From Leptospiraceae bacterium (GTDB taxonomy: Bacteria; Spirochaetota; Leptospiria; Leptospirales; Leptospiraceae): a stretch of 64,000 nucleotides of DNA. Below, piece after piece: positions 54,223-63,748 of the stretch (position 1 is its first letter; each line of letters begins with the position of its first letter). The DNA lies in contig JACKPA010000017.1 of the NCBI GenBank assembly GCA_024233865.1, positions 86,980 to 150,979 on the forward strand, in the 5' to 3' direction. The translations under genes were made by a program, and so were the position numbers. The notes under the pieces were generated by a model. That model was not told the DNA's origin, made no database searches, and saw only the letters and a list, made by a program, of their open reading frames with translations.

Positions 54223-55581
54223 ATGAAAAATACTTTAATAGTATTCTTTTATTTGGCTACATCCTTGGTAGGAGTAATACGCCCACCTTTACTAATTTCA
54301 CCTCTCAAAATAGATGAAGGAGCGATTTCCCCGGTAATTTTGTCAAAAGAGAAAAAGAAAAAAGACGATACACCTAAAGAACCGACTAACTGGGGCGGGA
54401 ATGAGCTCAGCCAAGAAGAAAAGGAAATCGAAGGAATAAAAGCCAAAGTATATTCTCTAAAAGGGGGTGCTTGGCTAATGCACAAAAAAGTGAAATTAAG
54501 TGCATATTCCATCGAAATTATCGGGCAAGACGCTTTAAAAGGTTTTTTAAAGGGAAAAGTTAAGGTAGAAGATACTGAGCACAATATAACTCTAACTGGT
54601 GCCAATGGAGTATACGATAAACTAGCTGAAACCATCGTATTAAAAGGAAGACCAACCTTAACCTATATCGATAAAAACAAAAAAAAGACTAAAATATCCT
54701 CTCCATACATAAAACGCTACATGGGTGAGTCCAAAACAATCTTAGAAAAGGAAGTATTAGTTGAAAATCCGGACTACACCATATTTGGCGACTCCGCTAT
54801 TTATTATGAAAACGAAAAAGTTTTAGAATTGGATAACTATCCGTTCATTTTTGGAGAAGAGTCATTCCTTACCGGGAAAAAAGCTACTTATAACAGTGAA
54901 GACAAAAAGGCTATATTGGAAGAAGAGACTCTATTGTTTAGATTATCCATGGAAAATGAAAAAAAGAAAAAAGACAAAACAAGTGTAGATAAAAAAGAAA
55001 ATACAAATGAAAAAGTTAGGATTATATCGCTTTTTTCGGGAGATAAACTGATATATGATACCAATTCCGAAGGGGAAAAAACGATAGGAATGTATGGAAA
55101 TGCCCATTTGGTAAGACCGGACTTGATTTTTGATGCAAATTATATAAAAGCATTTGGAGAAAATTCAAAGAATATAGAGGCAAAAGATTCTATTCAATTT
55201 TTAGATTTGGAAAATCATGTAAAATTAATGGGGAATACACTCGAACACAATGAGGAAAATGGTTATACACATATAACCGATGATACAAAAGTGGAGTTTT
55301 TGAATAAAGATAATTCGAAAGTACAGGCAACCATGACAGCCATGGAAATAGAAAGATTTAATGAAAAAAAGGAAATTGTAGCAAGAGGGGATGTTAAGGT
55401 AAAAACGGAAAATTCTACTTTATATGGTGAATATGCAACCTATTATGAAGAGAAAGAAAATATGGTTTTGGAGGGTAATCCAAGGATGACCAAAGATAAA
55501 AATACGGTGAGAAGTGGAAAAATAATATTGTACCCTTCTAAAAACAGAGTTCTGTTAACTGACGGGATAAAATCTAATTAA
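54223..55581 (+). CDS. lptA: LptA/OstA-like periplasmic protein
   Basis: The 452-residue protein is more than twice the size of E. coli LptA (about 185). A short hydrophobic leader (about 4-20) precedes a Lys-rich linker and then three or more OstA-type beta segments. Typical strands are EDTEHNITLTGANGVYDKLAETIVL, ENEKVLELDNYPFIF, EEENGYTHITDDTKVEF and TENSTLYGEYATYYEE. This suggests a long LPS bridge or a fusion of repeated LptA units. Position before lptB supports the assignment. The name is by family and context. Confidence 0.78.
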   Translation: MKNTLIVFFYLATSLVGVIRPPLLISPLKIDEGAISPVILSKEKKKKDDTPKEPTNWGGNELSQEEKEIEGIKAKVYSLKGGAWLMHKKVKLSAYSIEIIGQDALKGFLKGKVKVEDTEHNITLTGANGVYDKLAETIVLKGRPTLTYIDKNKKKTKISSPYIKRYMGESKTILEKEVLVENPDYTIFGDSAIYYENEKVLELDNYPFIFGEESFLTGKKATYNSEDKKAILEEETLLFRLSMENEKKKKDKTSVDKKENTNEKVRIISLFSGDKLIYDTNSEGEKTIGMYGNAHLVRPDLIFDANYIKAFGENSKNIEAKDSIQFLDLENHVKLMGNTLEHNEENGYTHITDDTKVEFLNKDNSKVQATMTAMEIERFNEKKEIVARGDVKVKTENSTLYGEYATYYEEKENMVLEGNPRMTKDKNTVRSGKIILYPSKNRVLLTDGIKSN

Positions 55582-55589
55582 TTTATACA

Positions 55590-56342
55590 ATGGAAAATGC
55601 TTTAAAAGATAACTTTCAAATCAAAGCTTTTAGAATGAAAAACCTAATAAAGATTTACAACAAAAGAAAGGTTGTGAACGATGTTAGCTTTGAAATAAAG
55701 AAGGGTGAAATTGTTGGTTTATTAGGCCCGAATGGAGCCGGAAAAACTACCTCTTTTTATATGGCTGTTGGTTTTATACGTCCGGATGCCGGAAATGTTT
55801 TTATCGATGAAAGAGATATAACTAAAGCCCCTATGTACCAAAGGGCAAGACAAGGGATTGGTTACCTTGCTCAAGAAGCATCCATTTTTAGAAAGTTAAC
55901 CGTTGCCGAGAATTTGGAAGCCATTTTAGAGACTTTGAATTTATCCCGGAGTGAGATAATAGGAAGAAGGAATGAATTGCTTCTTGAACTTCAAATTATG
56001 AGAGTTGCCAATCAAAAAGGATACACTTTGTCCGGTGGTGAGAGACGAAGATGCGAAATAGCAAGAGCCTTGGCTACAAAACCCGATTTTATTTTGTTAG
56101 ATGAGCCGTTTGCTGGAGTTGATCCAATTGCGGTTAAGGATATTCAGAATGTTATCAAAAGCTTAAGAGAAAGAGGATTAGGGATTTTGATTACCGATCA
56201 TAATGTAAGGGAAACTTTAAAGATCACCGATAGAGCTTACATTATGTACAGTGGAAAAATTTTGATATCCGGAACTGCCACTGATTTAATAAATGACCCG
56301 GAAACAAGAAGGATATATCTAGGGGAAGATTTTACATTATAG
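55590..56342 (+). CDS. lptB: LPS export ABC transporter ATPase LptB
   Basis: LptB powers extraction of LPS from the inner membrane as a dimer with LptFG. The 250-residue protein has Walker A GPNGAGKTTS, the family's AQEASIFRKLTVAEN segment, signature LSGGERRRCEIARAL and Walker B ILLDEPFAGVDP, with the H-loop in ITDHNVRETL. The ATG at 55590 adds 15 residues before the usual LptB opening; an ATG at 55635 is an alternative start. It lies eight bases after lptA and seven before rpoN, the common lptB-rpoN order. Confidence 0.95.
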   Translation: MENALKDNFQIKAFRMKNLIKIYNKRKVVNDVSFEIKKGEIVGLLGPNGAGKTTSFYMAVGFIRPDAGNVFIDERDITKAPMYQRARQGIGYLAQEASIFRKLTVAENLEAILETLNLSRSEIIGRRNELLLELQIMRVANQKGYTLSGGERRRCEIARALATKPDFILLDEPFAGVDPIAVKDIQNVIKSLRERGLGILITDHNVRETLKITDRAYIMYSGKILISGTATDLINDPETRRIYLGEDFTL

Positions 56343-56349
56343 GATTAGT

Positions 56350-57774
56350 ATGAGTTTAAGTCCCCAATTAATTCCCAAACAGACTCAAAAACTCATAATG
56401 ACTCAGGGGTTACGGCAATCTATTGAATTATTGCCCCTATCCACAATAGAGTTAGCAGATAAGATACAAGAAGAACTTATGGAAAATCCTCTTTTGGATG
56501 AAATATACAATCCTGAATTTTCCAATGAACCGGAAATTTTCCCTTTAAATGAAGTTATTAAAAAAGAAAAAAAAGAATTAATTAAAAATTCCGATGTGTC
56601 TTGGCAAGATACATTTACCATAGATAGACCAGGAAGGTACAATGACGATGCGAGTGATAAAAAGCAAAAATTCATTGAATCTTCCCCCATAAAAGAGTCT
56701 TTGTGTGATCACCTTTTTTCTCAACTTAGACTTTATGATTTAACGGATTATGAGTTGGATGTAGGATATATCTTGATTACAATGATCGATGACAAAGGAT
56801 TTATTACCCTACCTTTAAAAGAAGTATCTTCGGAGATGAATATTGATATCTCTGTTATAAAAAAAGTCTTAAAGGAAATTCAGACTTTAGACCCTTTGGG
56901 AATAGGCTCAAAAGATATTCAAGAGACATTATTGATTCAAGCAATGACTTTATTACCAAAAGACAAAATTCTGCATAAATTTATAAAAAATCATTTCTAT
57001 GATTTGGAAAAACTGGACTATAAAAAAATTAGTCGCGAAATGAAAATACCGGAAGAAATGGTAGAAGAAAAAGCCAAAATCATTAAAAAATTAGAACCTT
57101 ATCCTGCTACTCTATACACCAATAAAAAAACGGATTATATCATTCCTGATGTATTAGTGCAAGAAACAGAGGGTGAATTTAATATTATGATCAATGATGA
57201 ATGGATTCCGAAACTATCTATTAATGATAACTATAAAAAGGAAATTGTAAAGGTTAAAGATCCTACGGATAAAGAATTTTTTTCTAACAAAATGAATTCT
57301 GCACAGTGGTTGATTCGTTCTATTAACCAAAGAAGGCAGACCCTTTTCAAGGTTGTAAATTCAATCATAGAATTTCAAATAGACTTTTTTCGAAAAGGAA
57401 TCAATTTTGTAAAACCCTTAACCCTAAAAGATGTTGCTGAAAAATTAAATATGCATGAATCTACAATATCTCGAATAACAACCAATAAATACGTACAAAC
57501 GAATTGGGGTATTTTGGAATTAAAATGGTTTTTTTCATCCGGTCTAAAATCAACCGAAGGTGGGAAAGAGTCTTCTAAAAAAATTTTTGATATCATTCAA
57601 AATTTGATTAAAGGGGAAGATTTTGAAAACCCCTTATCTGATCAAGACATAGTGAATATTATGGATGAAAAAGGGATTGAAATTGCCAGGAGAACTGTAG
57701 CAAAATATAGAAAAATACTAAAAATCCTTCCTTCCAACCGTAGAAAGAGGCTAAATAATTTAAAGAGCAAGTAA
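56350..57774 (+). CDS. rpoN: RNA polymerase sigma-54 factor RpoN
   Basis: RpoN directs polymerase to -24/-12 promoters that need an AAA+ activator. The 474-residue protein has region I (LIPKQTQKLIMTQGLRQSIELLPLS), Gln-rich as expected, and a core-binding middle. The HTH region ends in the RpoN box RRTVAKYRKIL (near residue 450). Its stop codon overlaps the hprK ATG by one base. The cluster with hprK and ptsH is typical of many bacteria. No sigma-54 activator gene is in the window, and no convincing -24/-12 sequence was found upstream of these genes. Confidence 0.97.
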   Translation: MSLSPQLIPKQTQKLIMTQGLRQSIELLPLSTIELADKIQEELMENPLLDEIYNPEFSNEPEIFPLNEVIKKEKKELIKNSDVSWQDTFTIDRPGRYNDDASDKKQKFIESSPIKESLCDHLFSQLRLYDLTDYELDVGYILITMIDDKGFITLPLKEVSSEMNIDISVIKKVLKEIQTLDPLGIGSKDIQETLLIQAMTLLPKDKILHKFIKNHFYDLEKLDYKKISREMKIPEEMVEEKAKIIKKLEPYPATLYTNKKTDYIIPDVLVQETEGEFNIMINDEWIPKLSINDNYKKEIVKVKDPTDKEFFSNKMNSAQWLIRSINQRRQTLFKVVNSIIEFQIDFFRKGINFVKPLTLKDVAEKLNMHESTISRITTNKYVQTNWGILELKWFFSSGLKSTEGGKESSKKIFDIIQNLIKGEDFENPLSDQDIVNIMDEKGIEIARRTVAKYRKILKILPSNRRKRLNNLKSK

Positions 57775-58724
57775 TGGAAACAATTACAATAGAAAATCTA
57801 TTTCACGATCATCCGGAACTGCATCTGTCTTTAGTATCTGGTGGCACAGGCTTGTACAAAAAAATTACCAGTTCGGATATCAACCGACCAGGACTATCTT
57901 TAACCGGTTTTTTTAGATATTTTGCGCATGACAGGATTCAAATTTTCGGAAAAGGAGAATGGGCTTATTTACATACTTTATCTAAAGAGGTATTACACAA
58001 TATAACCGAAAAATTTTTTAGTTATAGCCTAAATTGTCTTATCTTTACCCATGGAAACATTCCGCAAGACGAAATAATACAAAAGTCAAAAGAATTATCC
58101 ATTCCTATTTTTACATCTCCTATTGATACACAAAAATTTATAATCATGATTTCGGGAATACTTAATCGTATCCTTGCTCCTAAGTTAATGCGTCATGGTG
58201 TTTTGATTGAAGTGTTTGGAATAGGTACTTTATTAACGGGAAAAAGCGGTGTAGGAAAAAGCGAATGTGCTTTGGAATTGATTGAAAGAGGACATAGATT
58301 GGTAGCTGACGATATGGTTGAGATTAGAAGAATTTCCGAAAGTTATTTATTGGGCACTTGTTCTCATGTTTTAAGGCATCATATGGAGATTCGAGGTTTG
58401 GGAATTATAAATATACCGGATATTTTTGGTGTAGGTTCGATCCGAGACCACAAAATATTAGACCTTATTATAAACATTGAAGAATGGAATAAAGATATGG
58501 AATATGATCGGACAGGCTTGGATGATAGCAAAATTGATATATTAGGAATCGAGATTGCTTTTTTAAAGATACCTGTTAAGCCAGGGAGAAATCTACCAAT
58601 ATTAGTAGAAACAGCGGCAATAAACCAAAGGTTAAAAAAAATGGGAAATTATACGGCTAAAGAATTTAACAATAGATTAACAGACTATATAGAGCAAAAT
58701 AAAATTGAAAGAATTAATCACTAA
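57774..58724 (+). CDS. hprK: HPr kinase/phosphorylase HprK
   Basis: HprK phosphorylates HPr on a regulatory Ser and removes that phosphate in response to metabolite levels. The 316-residue protein has the N-terminal DRTGG-like domain and the Walker A loop GKSGVGKSECALELIERGH (near residue 160). The following ADDMVEIRRI is typical, and the signature EIRGLGIINI is present near residue 205. The gene overlaps rpoN by one base and ptsH by 20 bases. Together they form a regulatory pair without any sugar-uptake PTS component in the window. Confidence 0.95.
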   Translation: METITIENLFHDHPELHLSLVSGGTGLYKKITSSDINRPGLSLTGFFRYFAHDRIQIFGKGEWAYLHTLSKEVLHNITEKFFSYSLNCLIFTHGNIPQDEIIQKSKELSIPIFTSPIDTQKFIIMISGILNRILAPKLMRHGVLIEVFGIGTLLTGKSGVGKSECALELIERGHRLVADDMVEIRRISESYLLGTCSHVLRHHMEIRGLGIINIPDIFGVGSIRDHKILDLIINIEEWNKDMEYDRTGLDDSKIDILGIEIAFLKIPVKPGRNLPILVETAAINQRLKKMGNYTAKEFNNRLTDYIEQNKIERINH

Positions 58725-58968
58725 AATGAATGAATTTAGTCATGGGTTGCACGCGAGGCCTGCTTCTTTATTTGTTAAGGTAGCTTCCAAATTTTCATGC
58801 GAAATTTTGGTTATTAAAGACGGGATTGAAGTGAACGGAAAGAGCATTATGGGATTATTAATGCTTGCACTTTCTCCTAATACTGAATTTAAAATCATTG
58901 CCGATGGAGAAGGAGAGGCGGAAGCCATTCAAGCGTTGGATAATTTAATTAAAAATGATTTTAAATAA
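58705..58968 (+). CDS. ptsH: Phosphocarrier protein HPr
   Basis: The 87-residue product is read from the TTG at 58705, because the first beta strand of HPr (KELITKMNEFSHG) would be lost with the ATG at 58726. H16 in HGLHARPAS is the phosphate carrier. S47 in NGKSIMGLL is the site HprK should phosphorylate. Overlap with hprK by 20 bases suggests coupled expression. No EI (ptsI) or EII gene is present here, so this HPr may belong to a regulatory (PTS-Ntr-like) rather than a transport chain. Confidence 0.92.
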   Translation: MKELITKMNEFSHGLHARPASLFVKVASKFSCEILVIKDGIEVNGKSIMGLLMLALSPNTEFKIIADGEGEAEAIQALDNLIKNDFK

Positions 58969-58991
58969 AATAATTCGCTAAGGAATAAGAA

Positions 58992-60809
58992 TTGAAAATT
59001 AAAACTCCATTTACTGTAACGGGAGAATTAAGATATTATTTAAAAGATTTGTATTTTTTTTTGTTAAGTATTTTTTTTTCAATTGTACTCGCTGAAACAA
59101 TTATATTCACCAACGACGTTGAAAAAGATTTAGTTGATAAGATATTTGTTTATACGTATTTTATAGTCCCTATTTTTTCTCTATCCCTTGTTTTATCTTA
59201 TATTTACAGGAATATACGAATCAAGCAAACAGGAAAAGCAAGGAGTATAATACGTTATAGACTTACCCTTGCTTTTATTTTTATTTCTATTTTGCCATCT
59301 ATTCCTATTTTTCTTTTGTCTTCTAATGTTGTTGGGAAATTAGTAGAAAGTTTTTATCGAATCGATGTATCGGAAGCGCTTGATTCGGCAAAGCAACTAA
59401 TAGCAAGAGATGAAAAAAATGACAAAAAGGTTTTGATTCAACTTGCAACCATATTACAACAATCTGTTACAGACGATAATCCTCACATAGTTCAAATTCA
59501 TAAAAAAGCGATAGAGTTGGATTTATTGCATACACAGGATTATTATTTGGCATTTATTCGTAATAAAAAAATAGTTTCAGAGAGCTTAGCTCTAAACTCT
59601 CAAATAAATTTGGATTATTTTAAACGAGCTAATCCTAAGGATAAAATAGAAAGCTATACACTATATAAAAAAGACAAGATTTATTTATTAGTAAAAATTG
59701 AGTTGTTAAAAGATGAATATGTTATTCTGGGAAAAAGGGTGCATAAAAAAAAGGAACGTATTATATACAATATTGTAAATACAGAATACTCTTATAACAC
59801 AGCCAATTTATGGAAAGAAAAAGTTCCTTTTGCGCTTCGTTTTGCTCTTGGAATGTTTTCTTTATTAATATTCGGATTGTCCATCATATTATCTTACATA
59901 CTGGCAAGGCAAATATCGAGACCAATAATTTTATTAGCAGATGCCACTCAGAGAGTGTCCAAAGGAGAAGCAGATGTTCATTTGGAGCTAAAAGAAGAAG
60001 GAGAAATGGGAATATTAATAGAATCTTTTAACCAAATGACAATGGACTTAAAGGCAAAAAAAGAAGAATTGATTCATATTCAACGAATAGCAGCATGGAA
60101 AGAAGTTGCCCAAAGGATGGCTCATGAAATTAAAAATCCCTTAACACCTATACAACTTTCCGCGGAAAGAATTTTAAGAAAGCTTGAAAACCAATCCAAA
60201 AAAGAAAAGTTTGAAGATATTGTTAAGAGCGGAGCAGAAACAATTATAGGGCAGGTGAAGGTATTGGAACACTTGGTGAGGGAATTTTCCGAATTTGCGA
60301 GAATGCCCAATCCTGTTTTGATCAAGCAAAATGTCAATCCAATCATTGAAGAATCTATGAAATTATTTAAAGACAACGTTAATATTCGCTTTCAATCTGA
60401 ATTGGCAAATAACCTACCGGAAGTTTTCATTGATAAAAGGCTTTTTTTAGGTGTATTTAATAATATCATAAAAAATGCAATTGAAGCTATTTTGGGGGAC
60501 TTGAAAGAAAAAAAAATCGAATATAGAGAAAAAGAAATAGTGGGAACAATACGCATTGTAACAAATTTCGAAAAAAAATATATAAGAAAATATGTTGCAA
60601 TTTTGATTGAGGATAGCGGACCAGGCTTAAATCCTAACCTGAGAGAAAAAATATTTCAACCTTATTTTTCAACCAAAGAAGGACATGGGACGGGTATAGG
60701 ATTGGCAATTGTAGAAAAAACAGTTTATGATCACCATGGCATAATCAGTATTGAAAAGTCTTCTTTAGGAGGTTGTGCTTTAAAAATAAAATTACCGGTT
60801 GAAAATTAA
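58992..60809 (+). CDS. NtrY-like membrane sensor histidine kinase
   Basis: The 605-residue protein has membrane segments at about 20-45, 55-75, 90-115 and 275-305 (an extracytoplasmic loop lies between the last two). A HAMP domain has QISRPIILLADATQRVSKGE. HisKA carries H378 in MAHEIKNPLTPIQLSAER, and the HATPase domain shows NNIIKNAIEAI, GPGLNP and GTGIGLAIVE. This HExKNPLTP style and membrane pattern match NtrY. The TTG at 58992 has AAGGA upstream. Its usual partner NtrX does not follow; instead the flagellar genes converge. The link with rpoN suggests a sigma-54 pathway. Confidence 0.88.
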   Translation: MKIKTPFTVTGELRYYLKDLYFFLLSIFFSIVLAETIIFTNDVEKDLVDKIFVYTYFIVPIFSLSLVLSYIYRNIRIKQTGKARSIIRYRLTLAFIFISILPSIPIFLLSSNVVGKLVESFYRIDVSEALDSAKQLIARDEKNDKKVLIQLATILQQSVTDDNPHIVQIHKKAIELDLLHTQDYYLAFIRNKKIVSESLALNSQINLDYFKRANPKDKIESYTLYKKDKIYLLVKIELLKDEYVILGKRVHKKKERIIYNIVNTEYSYNTANLWKEKVPFALRFALGMFSLLIFGLSIILSYILARQISRPIILLADATQRVSKGEADVHLELKEEGEMGILIESFNQMTMDLKAKKEELIHIQRIAAWKEVAQRMAHEIKNPLTPIQLSAERILRKLENQSKKEKFEDIVKSGAETIIGQVKVLEHLVREFSEFARMPNPVLIKQNVNPIIEESMKLFKDNVNIRFQSELANNLPEVFIDKRLFLGVFNNIIKNAIEAILGDLKEKKIEYREKEIVGTIRIVTNFEKKYIRKYVAILIEDSGPGLNPNLREKIFQPYFSTKEGHGTGIGLAIVEKTVYDHHGIISIEKSSLGGCALKIKLPVEN

Positions 60810-60816
60810 GTTATAC

Positions 60817-61080
60817 CTATATTTTTTCAATCATCAAAAAAAGTTCTAGAGTATAGGTTACCATAACTTTTATCATCCAGGATGCAAAAATCACTATAAC
60901 AACAAATATGGCAATGAGTTTGGGAACAAAAGATATTGTTGGCTCTTGAATGGAAGTGGTTGTTTGCAAGATTCCGATTATCAATCCTACTATTAGGGCA
61001 GTGATTAAAATCGGAGCTGCAATTTTCAGGGTGACAATTAACCCTTCTCGTATTAAATTTATAGCATCTACTTCTGTCAT
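60817..61080 (-). CDS. fliQ: Flagellar export apparatus protein FliQ
   Basis: FliQ is part of the FliPQR export gate in the flagellar base. The 87-residue protein has two membrane helices (about 17-38 and 50-72) and the family motif TEVDAINLIREGL at its start. Its ATG overlaps fliP by four bases. It ends eight bases from the convergent ntrY-like gene, so fliR, normally next, is not in this unit. Confidence 0.94.
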   Translation of the reverse strand: MTEVDAINLIREGLIVTLKIAAPILITALIVGLIIGILQTTTSIQEPTISFVPKLIAIFVVIVIFASWMIKVMVTYTLELFLMIEKI

Positions 61081-61862
61081 TTGTAACTCCGGATCAATTC
61101 ATAAACCAGCAAATTCCATCCATCCACTAATACAAACAAGATTAATTTAAATGGTAGGCTAATCATTACAGGAGGTAACATAATCAAACCCATTGAAAGT
61201 AAGGCAGAAGCCACGACCATATCAATAATAATGAATGGAATAAATAAATATATTCCAATAATAAAGGCTTTTTTAAGCTCGGAAAGCATAAATGCCGGAA
61301 TCAACACGTAAGAAGGAATATCTTTGTAGGATTTTACATTTTTGACCTTTCCTAATTTTACGAACAAAGCAATATCTTTGACACCGCTTTTTCCCATTTG
61401 TCGAAGCATAAATTCTCTTAGAGGTACCATGGACTTCTCAAAAAAAGCACTTGTATCAATTTTCCCATCAACATAAGGTGTGAAAGCTTTTTCGTTGATC
61501 CGTTCTATGGTTGGTGCCATAACAAAAAAAGTCATAAAAAGAGCCAAACCCATCATTACTTGATTGGGTGGTAGGTTTTGAATTGATAAAGCTCTTCTGA
61601 CAAAATCCATTACAATAACAATTTTTGTAAAAGAAGTTACAGACATAACAATAGCCGGAGCGAGGGAGAGGATTGTAATTAAGAAGAGTATGGATAAAGA
61701 AAGACTCGTTTCTTTGGGCGTTTTTGCTTCATTTATGTTAAAGTTTAAATTTGGAATTGGAATTCGAGTAGGAGTATCTTGAGAAAATACGTTATGGGGA
61801 ATAAAAATAAAAATAAAAACAACAAAAACCATTAGGTAGGCAAACTTTTTATAAATACTCAT
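61077..61862 (-). CDS. fliP: Flagellar export apparatus protein FliP
   Basis: FliP forms the core of the export gate with FliQ and FliR. The 261-residue protein begins with a signal peptide (about 5-27, ending VFSQ), as many FliP proteins do. Four membrane segments follow. Motifs include LPPNQVMMGLALFMTFFVM near residue 97, PAFMLSELKKAFIIGIYLFIPF and SMGLIMLPPVMISLPFKLILFV. It overlaps fliQ and follows fliO by 57 bases. Length is normal. Confidence 0.96.
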   Translation of the reverse strand: MSIYKKFAYLMVFVVFIFIFIPHNVFSQDTPTRIPIPNLNFNINEAKTPKETSLSLSILFLITILSLAPAIVMSVTSFTKIVIVMDFVRRALSIQNLPPNQVMMGLALFMTFFVMAPTIERINEKAFTPYVDGKIDTSAFFEKSMVPLREFMLRQMGKSGVKDIALFVKLGKVKNVKSYKDIPSYVLIPAFMLSELKKAFIIGIYLFIPFIIIDMVVASALLSMGLIMLPPVMISLPFKLILFVLVDGWNLLVYELIRSYK

Positions 61863-61919
61863 ATTAAAATTGAATCCTTTAAAATCATGTGAATCTCAAA
61901 AATCAAATGAATCATAGTA

Positions 61920-62672
61920 TTATTTTGTAAGATTCTTTCTTTCTTTTTTAATTTTTTCCAAAATTTCCATTTGCCTCATTTTGATTTCGTCTACGATTTC
62001 ATCTTCTCCTTTTTCATAAGAAACATTGCTTTCTTTATTTTGAGAACTGGTAAAATGTGATTTTAAATCAAGATTTTGAAAGGATTTTAAAGCCAGATCA
62101 AAAAAGCTTTCCGTAGGACCTTCATAAGAATCTTGTACTTGATAAATTTGGGTTTTAATATCCGGTTCAACAATTTCTTTAATTAAATTTACCGAGTTAT
62201 CAGAAACGCCAATGAGGAGCAGCATACCGGAAATATCCACAATTTGTAGTTGTTTGTTAGACGCAAGTGGCAAACTGGCAAGTAATTTCATTGAATCTTG
62301 AGCCGGAAATCTTGAATTTCTGTTTTTAGCGATATATTTTAAGACATAATACATCGCGGCGGTTAAAAAACCAAAGATAAAAATTATTTTAATTAATATC
62401 CAGATTAAGCTTTCTTCATTTTCTTTTCGATTTAAATACCTGTCTTCTATGGGGTTTGGTTGCGTTTCTCTATTTTCGATTTTTTTGGGGATTTCCTTTT
62501 CTTCAGGTTCTTTTTCAGGTTTTTTCTCCGGAGGTGTCCCTAATTCTTTTTTTAATTCACTATTGATATCATCCAAATCAGACTCGGAATATAAACCAAA
62601 CACACAAAAAAACAAAAGAAGGAAGCTTAAAAGAAAAAGAAACTTCCTCTGATAAAATCGTCTAATAATCAT
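61920..62672 (-). CDS. fliO: Flagellar biosynthesis protein FliO-like
   Basis: The 250-residue protein has a signal-like hydrophobic N-terminus (about 10-28). A Pro/Glu/Lys-rich region (about 40-80) follows, then a membrane helix (about 90-112, LIWILIKIIFIFGFLTAAMYYV). The cytoplasmic domain has LLASLPLASNKQLQIVDISG, the FliO family motif. FliO helps FliP to assemble. It overlaps fliY by four bases and lies 57 bases upstream of fliP, its usual place. The long acidic C-terminus is beyond the core family. Confidence 0.85.
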   Translation of the reverse strand: MIIRRFYQRKFLFLLSFLLLFFCVFGLYSESDLDDINSELKKELGTPPEKKPEKEPEEKEIPKKIENRETQPNPIEDRYLNRKENEESLIWILIKIIFIFGFLTAAMYYVLKYIAKNRNSRFPAQDSMKLLASLPLASNKQLQIVDISGMLLLIGVSDNSVNLIKEIVEPDIKTQIYQVQDSYEGPTESFFDLALKSFQNLDLKSHFTSSQNKESNVSYEKGEDEIVDEIKMRQMEILEKIKKERKNLTK

Positions 62673-63748
62673 TTTGCATCTGATTTTATTCTATCGGTCG
62701 GACTCACAATATCAGTTACACGAACCCCAAAATTTTCATCTATAACTACAACTTCACCCTTAGCAATTAGTTTTCCATTCACTAATAGATCAACCGGCTC
62801 GCCAGCCAATTTATCCAATTCTATAATGGAGCCTTCACCTAAACCCAGGATGTCTTTAATGTACATCTTTGTCCGACCAAGTTCAACCGTTAATGACATT
62901 TGAACGTCCATTAGCAAGTTGAGGTTCCCACCTCCTAGAGGAGGCGCTGCATTTGCAAAAGACGGAAAAGCAACTCCTTTTATTCCAACATTTTGTGCCG
63001 GAGCTTGCGAAATTGCACTTGACGAGGAAGAGGGTATACTCATGCCCCCACTTGAATCTATCACAGGATTTTGACCAACCTTTTTATACAAACTAAGTAT
63101 TTCAGAAGCGGTATTTTGTGACATCACATAAAAAACCTTGAATGTAGCCACTCCTTCTATATTCAAATTAATAGAAGTTTGAACAAGATTTTTGCCATCA
63201 GGTAAAATCAAGTCAGAGGGGGACTTTGCCATTGAAATTTCAACAGGTGAGCCTGTAATTCCACCACCCAATTTTATTCCTAACTGGGCTGAAACGGTAC
63301 CTAAAATTGGAGAAAATGAGTCTTTTAAGGTTTGCAACTGACCCATATCCATTCCGCCTTTAGATAATCCAGCCATTAAAATGTTAATAATTTTTGAGGC
63401 ATTATCACTGGACATAATTAAGCAAACACGTCCGTTAATAGAACCACTTAAATCGGAAAAAATACAAACACTATCATTCCCTAATTCCTTGGTTAGGTCT
63501 GCGGTTGTTACCGAATCAGAACTCGGATTAGTAAATTTAACATTTTTGGACAAGATAGTACTTAATGTATTTCCAGCCATTGAAAACGATAAACCAATTA
63601 TTTCTGCTATAGCATTTCTATCGGGTTGAGGCATTAATTCTACACTAGCGTCAACATCTGTGGTCCCCCCAACAGAATCATAAGTGGTTTCGTCTGCACC
63701 TTGTAAAAGAGCATCTATTTCTTCTTGAGAAAGTGAACCTTCTCCCAT
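62669..63748 (-). CDS. fliY: Flagellar motor switch protein FliY (FliM-like N-terminus plus FliN domain)
   Basis: The 359-residue protein forms part of the C-ring that sets rotation direction. It begins with GSLSQEEIDALLQGADE, the CheY-P-binding peptide of FliM and FliY. A CheC-like central domain follows (about 45-215), then a Ser/Pro linker (about 225-265). The C-terminal FliN/SpoA domain (about 275-355) has DVQMSLTVELGRTKMYIKD and LDKLAGEPVDLLVNGKLIAKGE. Length fits FliY of spirochaetes and Bacillus rather than short FliN. It is first of fliY-fliO-fliP-fliQ. The 252 bases upstream hold no gene and only weak promoter-like sequence. Confidence 0.93.
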   Translation of the reverse strand: MGEGSLSQEEIDALLQGADETTYDSVGGTTDVDASVELMPQPDRNAIAEIIGLSFSMAGNTLSTILSKNVKFTNPSSDSVTTADLTKELGNDSVCIFSDLSGSINGRVCLIMSSDNASKIINILMAGLSKGGMDMGQLQTLKDSFSPILGTVSAQLGIKLGGGITGSPVEISMAKSPSDLILPDGKNLVQTSINLNIEGVATFKVFYVMSQNTASEILSLYKKVGQNPVIDSSGGMSIPSSSSSAISQAPAQNVGIKGVAFPSFANAAPPLGGGNLNLLMDVQMSLTVELGRTKMYIKDILGLGEGSIIELDKLAGEPVDLLVNGKLIAKGEVVVIDENFGVRVTDIVSPTDRIKSDAK

